From NCBI GenBank assembly GCA_041918175.1, contig JAYRWE010000105.1:1-64000 (forward strand): 64,000 nt of DNA, read 5' to 3'. The position numbers and the translations under genes are program-made. Under the pieces are notes generated by a model, which worked only from the letters and a program-made list of their open reading frames with translations, did not search any database and was not told where the DNA came from. Shown piece after piece: positions 36,408 to 45,922 of the stretch (position 1 is its first letter; each line of letters begins with the position of its first letter). The stretch is from JABWAN01 sp041918175. Lineage in GTDB: Bacteria > Zhuqueibacterota > Zhuqueibacteria > Zhuqueibacterales > Zhuqueibacteraceae.

Positions 36408-36597
36408 ACCTGAATTTTGCACCATGCTCGCGCCGGATTTCGCCTGATGCTTAAGCATCAGGCTAGGAGGTGCAAGCCCCGTGAACGGGGCTGTCACCCA
36501 ATTGGTATGAACCCCGCTTGCGGGGTTTCCACCTTTTAGCCTGATGCTTACAGCATCAGGCGGAGGTTGGCGGCATCATCAGTGCAAAATTCAGGTA
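36408..36597. repeat. MITE-like element, copy 3 (complete, 190 bases)
   Basis: Bounded by perfect 15-base inverted terminal repeats ACCTGAATTTTGCAC and GTGCAAAATTCAGGT. Inside are, in order, GCCTGATGCTTAAGCATCAGGC, CCCCGTGAACGGGG, CCCCGCTTGCGGGG and GCCTGATGCTTACAGCATCAGG palindromes. It has no coding capacity. It is the best-preserved copy of the family also seen at 1546-1703 and 10879-11034. The rest of 36071-36718 shows no gene. Confidence 0.82.
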
Positions 36598-36718
36598 CCA
36601 CAACTGGGTGCTCCCTTTAAAGACTGCAGGAAGCGCCGTGTTGAAGTCGCACTTTCTTCAGACGGCAAAACTCACACGGTTGCATTAGCTTTCGACGAAC
36701 ATTACGCAAGGAACAATC

Positions 36719-37405
36719 ATGTATACTCGCACGCCGTTGCTAAAAGTTGAGCCACAAGAGCGGCAACGGAGCAATTGGTTGATGAAACAGGAGCATCGTG
36801 TGATCGCGTGGCTTTGCCCGCGCATTCCAAGGCAAGTTACCTCAAACATGCTAACCGCAGTTGGAATCTTCGGTAGCGTGCTCATTGGCGCCGCATTGGT
36901 TTTGGGAAAGAGTCAGCGGTGGTGGTTGTTATTGGGGATAGTCGGACTCGCCGTGAATTGGTTCGGCGATTCATTGGATGGCAGGTTGGCTTATTATCGC
37001 AAGCGGCCGCGCAAGTGGTTTGGCTTCGCGCTGGATATGACGATGGATTGGCTCTCGCTGAGTGTGATTACGCTGGCGCTCGCGTATTATTTGCCCTGGC
37101 CGTTCGTGCCGCTGCTGCTTGCGGCCGCATATGGCACGCGCATGTTGCTCGCGCTCATGCAATATAAAATCACGCACGAGTATCGCATTGACAGCGGCAA
37201 ACTTGGCCCGACGGAAGCGCGCTTGGTTATGGCGGCCGCTTTGGTGTTGGAAATATTTTTTCCGATGAGCCTTTTATGGTTGAGCCTTGGTGCGCTCTTG
37301 GTGCTGGTGGTTGTCGATGCGCTTGAGCTACGGCGCGTGCTCCATTTGGCGGACGCGCGCGACCGCATAGAACGGGGACAAATCACGGCAATGGCAGCGC
37401 ATTAA
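36719..37405 (+). CDS. CDP-alcohol phosphatidyltransferase-family membrane enzyme
   Basis: 228 residues, about six membrane helices. The catalytic motif of the family (D-x2-D-G-x2-A-x~8-G-x3-D-x3-D) is seen as GDSLDGRLAYYRKRPRKW followed by GFALDMTMD; the usual Arg after Ala is Tyr. It transfers a phospho-alcohol head group from a CDP-linked donor in the inner membrane; the product lipid cannot be named. The last four bases overlap the convergent gene at 37402. Confidence 0.82.
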   Translation: MYTRTPLLKVEPQERQRSNWLMKQEHRVIAWLCPRIPRQVTSNMLTAVGIFGSVLIGAALVLGKSQRWWLLLGIVGLAVNWFGDSLDGRLAYYRKRPRKWFGFALDMTMDWLSLSVITLALAYYLPWPFVPLLLAAAYGTRMLLALMQYKITHEYRIDSGKLGPTEARLVMAAALVLEIFFPMSLLWLSLGALLVLVVVDALELRRVLHLADARDRIERGQITAMAAH

Positions 37406-38262
37406 TTTCTGCGGGGTGGAGGTTGCCTTTCCGGCATCGGCGGCGCGGGCACATGGGGCGGCACTGCGCCAAGCATTTCGCGGTGCTCGCGCGCCAGCTT
37501 TTCTGCATGCACACGCAAGCTATCGGCCCAGCGCCGTTGCTGCTCAAAATCTCCGGAATGCACTTCGACGCGCAACTTGCCGTGCTCGCCTTCTAACTTG
37601 CGAATGAGCGTGCGGAAATGCGGAGGCGGCGGAGGATGTCCAGCCATTGCTCGCAGCGACAAACTATCTTCACTCAGTGCGAAGGCGAACCCGACCGCGC
37701 TCGCTAACGCCGCAGAGTCGATTTGCACCACGAATTGTTTGGAGAGACGATACAAAGGCCGCACGCGACGCACCTCGCGCACGGTTTGCGCCAGGTTGGA
37801 GTCGGGCACGATAGTATGCCAGCGCTTTTCAAAACGCTCAAACTCTTGCATGCGTTGCGCCCATTGTTCCAAGCGTTGCTCTTCTTCTTTTTGCCGCGCC
37901 TCATCAACAACGGCGACTTGCGCTTCGCTTTGATGCAACGCCGCAAGTGCGCTGTCGATCTCAGCTATCGGCAGCGGTTGACCTTCGGCCTGTGCATTCA
38001 ACACGATGGTGGTGAAATCCTGCAATTGCTCGTCGTTGATCTCGCCTTTGAGCGCTTGCTCGCGCACCGCGTTGAAGCGCGTTTCGATTTCATGTTCATG
38101 CCCTTCCGGCACCATTGCCAAAAGCCTCTTTCCCAAGAATTCCAGCGCCAAATTCACCGCTTGATTTTTGACTTCCTCTTTCGGCTCGAACATGAAAAAG
38201 ATGGCGGCAGAGAGCACGAGCACGCCGATGGCTTTTAAGATATTCGTAAAAATTTGATTCAT
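37402..38262 (-). CDS. Membrane-anchored coiled-coil protein of unknown function
   Basis: 286 residues. There is one N-terminal membrane helix (ILKAIGVLVLSAAIFFMF) followed by a largely helical and charged periplasmic region with coiled-coil potential (QKEEEQRLEQWAQRMQEFER) and a proline-rich C-terminus (HPPPPPHF, PPHVPAPPMPERQPPPRR). No known domain recognised. It converges on the phosphatidyltransferase gene with a 4-base overlap of the stop codons. Confidence 0.62.
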   Translation of the reverse strand: MNQIFTNILKAIGVLVLSAAIFFMFEPKEEVKNQAVNLALEFLGKRLLAMVPEGHEHEIETRFNAVREQALKGEINDEQLQDFTTIVLNAQAEGQPLPIAEIDSALAALHQSEAQVAVVDEARQKEEEQRLEQWAQRMQEFERFEKRWHTIVPDSNLAQTVREVRRVRPLYRLSKQFVVQIDSAALASAVGFAFALSEDSLSLRAMAGHPPPPPHFRTLIRKLEGEHGKLRVEVHSGDFEQQRRWADSLRVHAEKLAREHREMLGAVPPHVPAPPMPERQPPPRRN

Positions 38263-38472
38263 ACGCGACCTCGCTCAAACAAACCAATGGGCAGAGCATT
38301 CTTCGGCAAAAAAACCGCTTGGTTAGACTCTTTTCGCCGCAAAAAAGTTGACGCTCACGGGAAAAAAATATCAGAACATGCCTCAGGTGCTCTTGACAAC
38401 AAGCGTAATCTAAACGACTCGCGCTCCATTGGCAATGATTATTTCGTACGTCGCGCTGCGCTAGAAATCCGC

Positions 38473-38501
38473 TTGACTCGCACAGCCTCGCAGAGTACAT
38501 T
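38473..38501 (+). promoter_or_regulatory. Candidate sigma-70-type promoter
   Basis: TTGACT (38473-38478), a 17-base spacer, and TACATT (38496-38501), about 50 bases before the GTG at 38554 of the Ig-repeat gene. The spacing is ideal and both hexamers are near consensus. It assumes the organism uses standard hexamers. Confidence 0.5.
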
Positions 38502-38553
38502 GGCCCGCATTTGCAAGCCACAACTGTGAGTGGATCACCTTGAGGAGGAGCCG

Positions 38554-41500
38554 GTGTCTCGTCTGCGCGTCGCCCTTGCCGCATGCTTTTGCCCCGCGTT
38601 TTTGCTTTGCACGCTCGCCTTTGCTCAAAACGAACCATTCTTTCCATCAAGCAAGATTCAGGGTAGCCCTAACGCCGTGCCTTTGTTGCGTGTTCAAAAC
38701 AATATTGTTGCCGCGCAAATGAGCACAGCAAATGATACCGTCGGCGGAGAGATTCGCTCTGCCGGGTTGTTTAACATCGGCACTGCAAGCGGTTTGGCCT
38801 TGCTGAATCGCTTTCCTGATTCGCCGTATTCTTCTCACGTAAACATTCGAGTCGACAATCAGGTTTACAGTAACGATCCGCAGCGCACCGGCGCGAGTCC
38901 GCTTGTGCTTGTGAGCACGCCGTTTTTGCAGGATAGCACGCTCATTTGTGAGTATCAGGCTGGCCCCATTCGGGTGCAACAACGTCTCACGCCGAAAAAA
39001 TTCAGCCGCACGACGGGTGCGATTTTGATTGAGTATGAATTGTTGAATCGTGATCCGATCAATGCGCATCAAGTCGGCGTGCTGCTTGAGTTGGATATGT
39101 ATGTTGTGACGAAAGACGATGCTTCCATACTCACGAGCTTTGATTATAACCGTAATGAGCGGAAATTCGGGTTGCCCTCTCTGCCGGATTTTTTTCAGGC
39201 GTTCCAGGGTGATCTGGCAAGGCCGGACACCGTTGCTCAAGGCACGCTCGTGGGGCTGGACGCCGTGCGTCCGGACAGCTTGGTGGTTGGCGATTGGAGC
39301 CGCCTCAGCCGAGTGCAATGGTTTTACACCGTACCGAGCAACGCGCAATACAACGATAGCGCCGTACTGCTGAAATGGAATCAGAAAACGCTCTTGCCGA
39401 ACGAAGCACGCCGAGTCGCTACATATTACGGCCTCGGCGATGTGACCACGCAATCCGGCCCGCTTACGCTGCATCTCACCGCGCTGCGCAATTTGCAAGT
39501 CAACAATGGCCAACTCTCCCCGAACCCTTTTGATGTGAATCTGCTCGTCTTCAATCTCAGCGGCGCAACGGCAAGCGCAGTGCAAGCGACGTTGCAATTG
39601 CCCGTGGGCCTTGCGCTCGTGAGTGGTGAGACTGCGACAAAGCTCGTTGCGCCTTCAACTTTGAATAATCAATTCAGCGGAACGGTTTCTTGGAAAGTCA
39701 TCGCGCAATGCCCGGCGACTGATATTGATTTGAACATGAGCGTTGCCGTGTCGGCCACGCCGAACTTGAGCAACACCGTCACGCGCGCGATCTTTCTGCC
39801 CTCGTGCACGGCTTCTTTGCCAAATTTCAGAATCACGGCGCAGCCGGATAGCACCGTGATCACGGCGGGAGAGACCGCGAGTTTTCAAATCAACATGGCA
39901 GTGTTCAACGGCTTCAATCAAAGCGCACAGCTTTCGTTTTGGCCGCCAACCGTCGGCATCACGGGCACATTCACGCCAACGACGATTATGCCCAACGGTG
40001 CCGCGAGTTTTAATTTACAAACCAATCGCAATTTGCTCGCGGGCGAGTATCCTTTTATCATAACCGCAAGCGGCGGCGGTTTGACGCGCAGCGACAGCGT
40101 GAAAGTGCGCGTGCGCGCCGCGGCACCGCTGGATGTGCTCAAGCCCGTGCTACAAAACCCCTTTCCCGCAAACGGCGCAACGGACATTGCGCGCGACAGC
40201 AAAGTTTCGATTGAGATATATGATCCGGAGCCGAGCGCGGGATTGGATCTCAACAGCATGCGCATGTTGATCAATGGCGTTGCCGTCGTTTTTGAGCGCG
40301 TGAGCAGCGGCGCGGGCTACGTTTTGACTTATATCCATGCCGGCGCTCCGTTTGGTTTGAACGAAGTCGTGAACGTCAACGTGGTGGCGAGCGATCTTGC
40401 GACTCCGCCCAATAGCGCGAGCTTTGCGTTTGCGTTTACCACGCAGCGCGATCTCATTCCGCCGTTGGTTTTCGATTTTAATCCGAGCCGCGGCGCGCGC
40501 GCAACGCCGCTGCAAACCAAGATCATTGCCAAAGTGCGCGACGACCTTGCCGGCGTGGACGCAAGCTCGCTTAAAATGTTTGTTAATGCTCAGTCGGTCG
40601 CAGCGACGATCACGCGCGAGATCAATGACTATCGCATCGAGTATGCGCCGCCGCGCTTTCGCGATAACGATACGATTGCAGTAGAAATTCAAGCGCAAGA
40701 CTTGGCGCAGCCGCCGAACGCGATTGCGGAGCAATATCGTTTCACCACTGTGCGCGATACGCTTGCGCCGCTCGTGCTCGATTTGCAGCCGAGCGCAAAC
40801 GCGACCAATGTCGCGCGGGAGGTTGAAATTCGCGCGCGTGTGCATGACGATCTCACCGGTGTGGAGCGCAACGCGATTCGTCTTTGGGTAAATGAAAAAA
40901 CAGAGTCGCCCGTGTTGCAACAGGAGGGGGAAGATTTTATTCTCATATTCAAACCGTCTGCGCTGTTTGCATTCAACGAAGTCGTGCAGGTGCGTCTCGC
41001 GTATGCGGATCGCGCGCGCGTGCCGAATGTTGATACCACAAACTATTCTTTTGCTATTCTACAGGATCGCAATGCGCCGTTCATCACCGAACTCAGCCCC
41101 GCGCGCGGCGCGAGCAATGTTCCGATGAACAGCGCAATCGCATTTGACGTGCGCGATAGCGGTGCGGGTGTGGACAGCGCGAGCATACGTTTAAAAGTGA
41201 ATGGCAAAATCGTCGCGCGCAGATTGCGTGGGAGCACGGCTTCATATAGCGTTTCATTCACGCCCGATGCCGCATTGCTCGGCACGAGCGACACGGTTCA
41301 TGTTGAAGTCACTGCCGCAGATTTGGCCCTGCCGGCGAATACGATGCCGCTTGAAAAATATTTTTATACTTTGAGCAAAGACCGCACACCGCCTTTCGCC
41401 GCAGGTCATAGCCCGGCGCCGAATAGCAGTAATGCCGTTTTAGATGCAAGCATTGCGCTCGAAATTCGCGATGCCAATCCCGGCGTTGACTCGGCTTCAA

Positions 41501-42927
41501 TCAAACTGTCTGTGGACGGCAGCAATGTCGCGCTGAAATATGAGCGCAAGCCCAACGGCTATCTCGTGCGCTATGTTCCAGCAACGCGCTGGCGCGACAA
41601 TCAAAAGGTAACAGTGAAGGTGGAAGCACAAGATTTGGCCGTGCCGACGAACGTGATGCCGAGCGAGGAATACTCTTTCACGACGGTGCGCGATGTGCTC
41701 GCGCCGCGGGCGCGCGACTTTGCGCCGCGCTCCGGTGAAATCAATGTCGCAACCAATGCTGTGATCAGTTTTGTAGTGGAAGATGACTTAACCGGGGTGG
41801 ATGGCGCTGCGCTTTTGCTCTCTTTAAATGGCTCCGCAGTTTCGCCCAACTTATCGCCCCAAGGCAACGGCTTTCTCGTGCGCTATAATTTAGCCAACTT
41901 GATTTTGACCCGTGATACGGTGCATGTGCAACTCGTGATGCGCGATCGCGCAACGGAGCCAAACCTTGCGAGTATTGCTTATGATTTTGTCACCAGCCAA
42001 GATCACACACCGCCGCTGCTCACGGATTTTTATCCACCCAACGAAGCGCGCGACATTGCGCGCAACACGGCAATCACGTTTCAACTCCGCGATGAACAGA
42101 CCGGCGTGGATAGCGCTTCGGTGCGTTTGTTTGTAAATGGAGAAAGAAGAGCCGCGGAGTTGAGTGGCGATCCTCGTTTGTATAGCGCACGCTATCAGCC
42201 CCAGCCGGAGTTTGGGATCGGAGAACGCGTGGAAATTGCCGTTGAAGCCAGCGACCGCGCCACACCACCCAACGCTATGCGCCGACAGGTTTTTAATTTT
42301 ACCACGAATGAGCCTTTGCCGGATTTGCTGGTCGTCGATTTTACAGCGGAGGGTGATTTCAAACTCGACCGTGCAACAAAACTCAAAGCGACACTTCGCC
42401 GCTTAGGCCCAACCGTGCGCGAAAGCTATCGCATTGAGTTTCGCGCCGATGCGAGCGTGATTAAGGATACGACGATTGCCGCGAATGCACCGACAACATC
42501 ATTTGAATTGCAAGCTGAGGTACAGTTTAAGAGCGGCGGCACACACTTCGTTGAAGTCGTGGTTGATGCCGATGATCGAGTCAAAGAAGAGAATGAAAGG
42601 AACAATAGTTCGCAACTCGTCGCCGAAATCGCGGAAACGCTTGCGCAGCAATTGCTCGTGCGGCCCAATCCTTTTACGCCGAACGGCGACATGATTAACG
42701 ACATGGTGGAATTTGACTTCACCGGTTTAAATTTGGGCAACCCGACCTTGCATATTTTCGATGTGAATGGTATCTCGATCTATTTGACGGAGCGCAGTTC
42801 CGGAAAACGCTTTATGTGGAACGGCCGTGATGAACGCGGAAACGAGGTGCAACCCGGAGTTTACCTTTATACTCTGCGCGATCGCGGTGCAAATGTAAAA
42901 AGCGGCTATGTTGTGGTGGCACGATGA
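38554..42927 (+). CDS. Giant secreted Ig-repeat surface protein
   Basis: 1457 residues from the GTG at 38554, placed just after GAGGAGGAG (38542-38550). This start gives the signal peptide MSRLRVALAACFCPAFLLCT ... AFAQ; the ATG at 38530 has no such site. A unique about 300-residue N-terminal domain and a linker precede seven tandem Ig-like units of about 105 residues (about 40138-42306). Each unit opens with a P-x(3)-F-P-x(5)-A/N-V/I-A motif and repeats DDLTGVDxxS. A CARDB-like domain (LPDLLVVDFTAEGDFKLDRA) and a sorting/gliding-type C-terminus (VRPNPFTPNGDMINDMVEFD, GVYLYTLRDRG) follow. It is probably a surface fibre or adhesin. Confidence 0.83.
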   Translation: MSRLRVALAACFCPAFLLCTLAFAQNEPFFPSSKIQGSPNAVPLLRVQNNIVAAQMSTANDTVGGEIRSAGLFNIGTASGLALLNRFPDSPYSSHVNIRVDNQVYSNDPQRTGASPLVLVSTPFLQDSTLICEYQAGPIRVQQRLTPKKFSRTTGAILIEYELLNRDPINAHQVGVLLELDMYVVTKDDASILTSFDYNRNERKFGLPSLPDFFQAFQGDLARPDTVAQGTLVGLDAVRPDSLVVGDWSRLSRVQWFYTVPSNAQYNDSAVLLKWNQKTLLPNEARRVATYYGLGDVTTQSGPLTLHLTALRNLQVNNGQLSPNPFDVNLLVFNLSGATASAVQATLQLPVGLALVSGETATKLVAPSTLNNQFSGTVSWKVIAQCPATDIDLNMSVAVSATPNLSNTVTRAIFLPSCTASLPNFRITAQPDSTVITAGETASFQINMAVFNGFNQSAQLSFWPPTVGITGTFTPTTIMPNGAASFNLQTNRNLLAGEYPFIITASGGGLTRSDSVKVRVRAAAPLDVLKPVLQNPFPANGATDIARDSKVSIEIYDPEPSAGLDLNSMRMLINGVAVVFERVSSGAGYVLTYIHAGAPFGLNEVVNVNVVASDLATPPNSASFAFAFTTQRDLIPPLVFDFNPSRGARATPLQTKIIAKVRDDLAGVDASSLKMFVNAQSVAATITREINDYRIEYAPPRFRDNDTIAVEIQAQDLAQPPNAIAEQYRFTTVRDTLAPLVLDLQPSANATNVAREVEIRARVHDDLTGVERNAIRLWVNEKTESPVLQQEGEDFILIFKPSALFAFNEVVQVRLAYADRARVPNVDTTNYSFAILQDRNAPFITELSPARGASNVPMNSAIAFDVRDSGAGVDSASIRLKVNGKIVARRLRGSTASYSVSFTPDAALLGTSDTVHVEVTAADLALPANTMPLEKYFYTLSKDRTPPFAAGHSPAPNSSNAVLDASIALEIRDANPGVDSASIKLSVDGSNVALKYERKPNGYLVRYVPATRWRDNQKVTVKVEAQDLAVPTNVMPSEEYSFTTVRDVLAPRARDFAPRSGEINVATNAVISFVVEDDLTGVDGAALLLSLNGSAVSPNLSPQGNGFLVRYNLANLILTRDTVHVQLVMRDRATEPNLASIAYDFVTSQDHTPPLLTDFYPPNEARDIARNTAITFQLRDEQTGVDSASVRLFVNGERRAAELSGDPRLYSARYQPQPEFGIGERVEIAVEASDRATPPNAMRRQVFNFTTNEPLPDLLVVDFTAEGDFKLDRATKLKATLRRLGPTVRESYRIEFRADASVIKDTTIAANAPTTSFELQAEVQFKSGGTHFVEVVVDADDRVKEENERNNSSQLVAEIAETLAQQLLVRPNPFTPNGDMINDMVEFDFTGLNLGNPTLHIFDVNGISIYLTERSSGKRFMWNGRDERGNEVQPGVYLYTLRDRGANVKSGYVVVAR

Positions 42928-42989
42928 AAATTTTTTGCAATATATGATTTCCCGTGTGACATTTTTGCGGTGAAACGCGACTCTTAGTT

Positions 42990-43261
42990 TAGTGTTTCGA
43001 ACACAAACAAGGTCTTCCAGGGTTCACCCGGCTACCCTGGTGGGCCTGTTTCCCGCCTGGTTTCCATTCTCCAAAAAAAATCTAAATTTTTTTAGAACGG
43101 CTGGAACATTTGCGCCTGCCGCACGGTTATAGTGTGCAAAGAATACAAAAGCAGCGCTGCACGAATAAGCATGCGCCGCTAGGGTTTGCCAATAAGCTGT
43201 AACGTTTTCCTTCCTCCTCAGAGTCCTCTCGCTCATTTATGGGCGGGAGGATTTTTTTTTG
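42990..43261 (+). ncRNA. Candidate structured RNA ending in a terminator
   Basis: The 413-base gap between two same-strand genes has several clear hairpins: GTGTT-TCG-AACAC (about 42993-43005), CCAGGGT ... ACCCTGG (about 43017-43040), a self-complementary A/T stem around 43072-43095, and the GCAGCGCTGC palindrome near 43153. It closes with a strong Rho-independent terminator. No conserved family was recognised (6S, RNase P and SRP RNA were considered without a convincing match). It may be only a long 3' untranslated region of the Ig-repeat gene. Confidence 0.3.
43224..43261 (+). terminator. Rho-independent terminator
   Basis: Eleven-base stem TCCTCTCGCTC / GGGCGGGAGGA (two G-U pairs), loop ATTTAT, followed by at least nine T. 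It is the strongest terminator in the window and separates the Ig-repeat gene (or the candidate RNA) from the lipoprotein gene at 43341. Confidence 0.85.
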
Positions 43262-43340
43262 CTTACCTTGTTTTTCACTCGAAAAGCTGTAAATTGCTCG
43301 CCGAAAATAGAAACGACCTCATTCACCTGATTGCGCCTAC

Positions 43341-44516
43341 ATGATTTCAACAAGATCGACGACCGTCATACTCCTTCTCGCTTTGTCAATTGGGTATAGT
43401 TGCAAAAAAGCCGAGGACCAACGAGGATTTCATACCGTCTGGGTGCTCAAGTCCTCGTTGAAGTTTGAAACAAGCAATGTGATCGGCATTCTCATCGGGC
43501 GGGCAGCGGAATTGCGCGCGCATCCAGAAATTCATCGTGCTTGGCATGCAAATCTGCCAAGTGAAGTGGAAGTTGCGCTCAAAACAATTGACCGCCTCGT
43601 CGGGCCGAATTGGCCTCCGGGCCCGAGGTTGAGCTTGTTGTGGGCGAATCTCCCCGAAGTGGATTCTTTGGGCGCCTTGCTTACAATGGTTCGCGATGAT
43701 GAGACCATGCGCCCGGCGCTCATGGCCTCAGACTATGGCTCGACACGCAATTGGCAGCAATGGCTCGAACTGAAGCCACACGTGGAAGTGGCAGTGAAAT
43801 ATTTAGCGACAACGCAATTCGATCACTATTGGCGCGCGCGCTTACTGCCCAGCGTCGTGAGTAAGATCGCGCCGATGAAACAAGAGCTGCAGGCCTATGA
43901 TGTTGTCGGCGACGTGCAACGGTTCTTGCGTGACTATACTTTTGCGCGCGACACGCTTGCTATTTATGTGCTGGCGTTGGCACGCCCGCATGAACTGCGG
44001 CTCAACAGTCAAAGCCGCTACACCGATGTGCAGTTTCCCGTGCGACCATTGGTGCGCAGCTTTTATCAAGAAATGCTGCATCCATACTGTGATGCGCTCG
44101 TTGATTCCGTATTTGCCGCAGAGTTTGCGGCGTTGCAAAGCGATGCCCTTTTGCAGGAAGCGTGGCGCAATAGCACAAGCACCGGCACCGCCATAAGCTT
44201 TACAGAGTTTCTAAAAAAAGAAATCGTGTTGGCCGCGACGCTGTGGCTGGCAGAAAGAAGACAACTGCTGTCCGTTGCGGAGGGCGGGCAAACATTTGAA
44301 GCCGGTGTGGTTGTCCGAAATTATTTGCGTCAAAAAAACGGCAGTGCCCACGCGCTGGCGGGAGTGATTTACTCGTATTTGGAATCGGGGCTAAAGATCG
44401 AACGCGTTTCATATGGCGCGTTCATGAAAGATCTGTTTGGCACCGGAAGATTGCAGCCCGGGAAAATCGCGCCGCGTTATGAAGAGTTTATCCATGCGAA
44501 CTTATCGCAAGATTAG
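43341..44516 (+). CDS. Lipoprotein of unknown function
   Basis: 391 residues. The signal (STTVILLLALSIGYSC) has a lipobox-like SIGYSC with the Cys at about 21. The rest is mostly helical with no motif that I recognise. Weak promoter-like hexamers (TTGTTT at 43268-43273 and TAAATT at 43290-43295) lie between the terminator and the start. It is followed by another small lipoprotein gene. Confidence 0.65.
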   Translation: MISTRSTTVILLLALSIGYSCKKAEDQRGFHTVWVLKSSLKFETSNVIGILIGRAAELRAHPEIHRAWHANLPSEVEVALKTIDRLVGPNWPPGPRLSLLWANLPEVDSLGALLTMVRDDETMRPALMASDYGSTRNWQQWLELKPHVEVAVKYLATTQFDHYWRARLLPSVVSKIAPMKQELQAYDVVGDVQRFLRDYTFARDTLAIYVLALARPHELRLNSQSRYTDVQFPVRPLVRSFYQEMLHPYCDALVDSVFAAEFAALQSDALLQEAWRNSTSTGTAISFTEFLKKEIVLAATLWLAERRQLLSVAEGGQTFEAGVVVRNYLRQKNGSAHALAGVIYSYLESGLKIERVSYGAFMKDLFGTGRLQPGKIAPRYEEFIHANLSQD

Positions 44517-44661
44517 CCTGAAGCATTTGATCCTGCCGCATCTTTTCTAAAGTGTGTGGCGTGCGCCATTCACCTGCCAAGTTTTGCTTGCCTCTCGCAA
44601 GCTCGTTCTTTACTTTGCTCCATCATTCGAATCACCTCTTGACCGTGAGGGAGAAAATTTC

Positions 44662-45009
44662 ATGCGAAAAGTTTTGCTTTATGCCTGCGCTGCGGTTTTG
44701 TTGCTCGGCCTCGCGTGCAGTAATCGCGATGATCGCAATACGATTCGCGACCGCAACGGTGAGCCGGATTTGAAACAAGCGCAGGGCAAAGATATATTCT
44801 GGCGCGAGTATTGGTTTTACAATTCTGCCAGCGTCGGCTATGAGTTTCGCCGCAATGCCGGCTGCGGCAGCTATCATGATGTCTATCTTTACAACTCGTT
44901 CTTCTTCGTGCCCGATAGCGGCGCTGCACATGCTGCGCGCAAGTCGCTGGAGGTCGATCCGAACAAACTTTCCTCGGAGCCGCGCGACCGCATCATTGCG
45001 CCGTACTAA
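44662..45009 (+). CDS. Small lipoprotein of unknown function
   Basis: 115 residues from the ATG at 44662 (GAGGGAG upstream). Lipobox LLGLAC at about residues 15-20. The mature part (DIFWREYWFYNSASVGYEFR, CGSYHDVYLYNSFFFVPDSG) is aromatic-rich and short. The upstream ATG at 44554 would bury the signal peptide and is rejected. Confidence 0.65.
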   Translation: MRKVLLYACAAVLLLGLACSNRDDRNTIRDRNGEPDLKQAQGKDIFWREYWFYNSASVGYEFRRNAGCGSYHDVYLYNSFFFVPDSGAAHAARKSLEVDPNKLSSEPRDRIIAPY

Positions 45010-45059
45010 GCGCAATTGCATTTGTCCTGTCTTTGCTACGAGTGATCATTCCCAAAAAC

Positions 45060-45821
45060 ATGAAAACCGCCGAACTGATTGCCTATCTCGATAGCTACCT
45101 CGAGATCAACAAAATTCCAGACGCGTCATTAAATGGCTTGCAAGTAGAAGGCAAAGCCGAGGTCGAAAAAATCGGCGTGGCTGTGGATGCTTGCGTGGAC
45201 TCATTTGCCGCCGCAGCCGAAGCCGGCGTGGATTTTTTGATTGTGCATCATGGCTTGTTTTGGGATAAGCCGCTGCGCTTGGTAGGCAATGAATTTCGCC
45301 GTGTGCAAGTCTTGATCAAAAATGATATCAACCTCTACGCGGCGCATTTGCCGTTAGATTGGCATCCGCACGTAGGCAACAATGCCGTGCTCGCACGCAA
45401 ACTGGGATTGGCAATCGTCGCGGGCTTCGGCGCTTCCGGTGCCGCGGATGGCCGCTCGATTGGCTGCATCGCAGAAGCCGAAACCGCGCTCACGCCGCCA
45501 CAGTTGCTCGAACAATTGGCAACCGTACTGCATGGCGATGTTCGCGCCGATATGTTTGGCACGCACGCCATCAAACGCCTCGCGATCGTCACCGGAGGCG
45601 GAACTTCTCTCTTACCGCAAGTGCTCCGCGCAAATGTTGACGCCTATCTCACCGGCGAGCCGAAACATTCCTCTTATCAATTCACCAAAGAAAACAGATT
45701 GAACGTGTTCTACGGCGGGCATTATGAAACCGAAACCTTCGGCGTCATTGCACTTGCCGAGCACGTGCAGGAAAAATTTCAACTGCCCTTCGTGTTCTTC
45801 GATTTTCCCACGGGGCTGTGA
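45060..45821 (+). CDS. NIF3-family dinuclear metal-centre protein
   Basis: 253 residues of the NIF3/YbgI family (often labelled GTP cyclohydrolase 1 type 2). Metal-binding motifs: DFLIVHHGLFWDKP (His pair), YAAHLPLDWHPHVGNNAVLA and the C-terminal NVFYGGHYETETFGV. Also present are AVTGGGTS-like and DAYLTGEPKHSSY segments typical of the family. It is a cytoplasmic ring-forming protein, and its reaction is still unsettled. Start chosen at 45060 (MKTAELIAYLDSYLEINKIP). Confidence 0.92.
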   Translation: MKTAELIAYLDSYLEINKIPDASLNGLQVEGKAEVEKIGVAVDACVDSFAAAAEAGVDFLIVHHGLFWDKPLRLVGNEFRRVQVLIKNDINLYAAHLPLDWHPHVGNNAVLARKLGLAIVAGFGASGAADGRSIGCIAEAETALTPPQLLEQLATVLHGDVRADMFGTHAIKRLAIVTGGGTSLLPQVLRANVDAYLTGEPKHSSYQFTKENRLNVFYGGHYETETFGVIALAEHVQEKFQLPFVFFDFPTGL

Positions 45822-45922
45822 AGCTTTCAAATTATTCTCTCGTGCGAAACTAAAATTCCTGCATTCCAACTTCGAGCAGCGCTATCTTTGTGGGAAGAGA
45901 TTCATCAATGAGGAGAGCGTTG

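Noticed and set aside
43017..43040. tRNA T-arm-like GGTTCACCC
   Set aside because: No acceptor, D or anticodon arms can be built around it. No tRNA or rRNA gene was seen anywhere in the window.
43024..43236. 70-residue minus-strand open frame
   Set aside because: It runs through hairpins and an A/T tract in the candidate RNA region, has a composition unlike coding sequence and no ribosome site.
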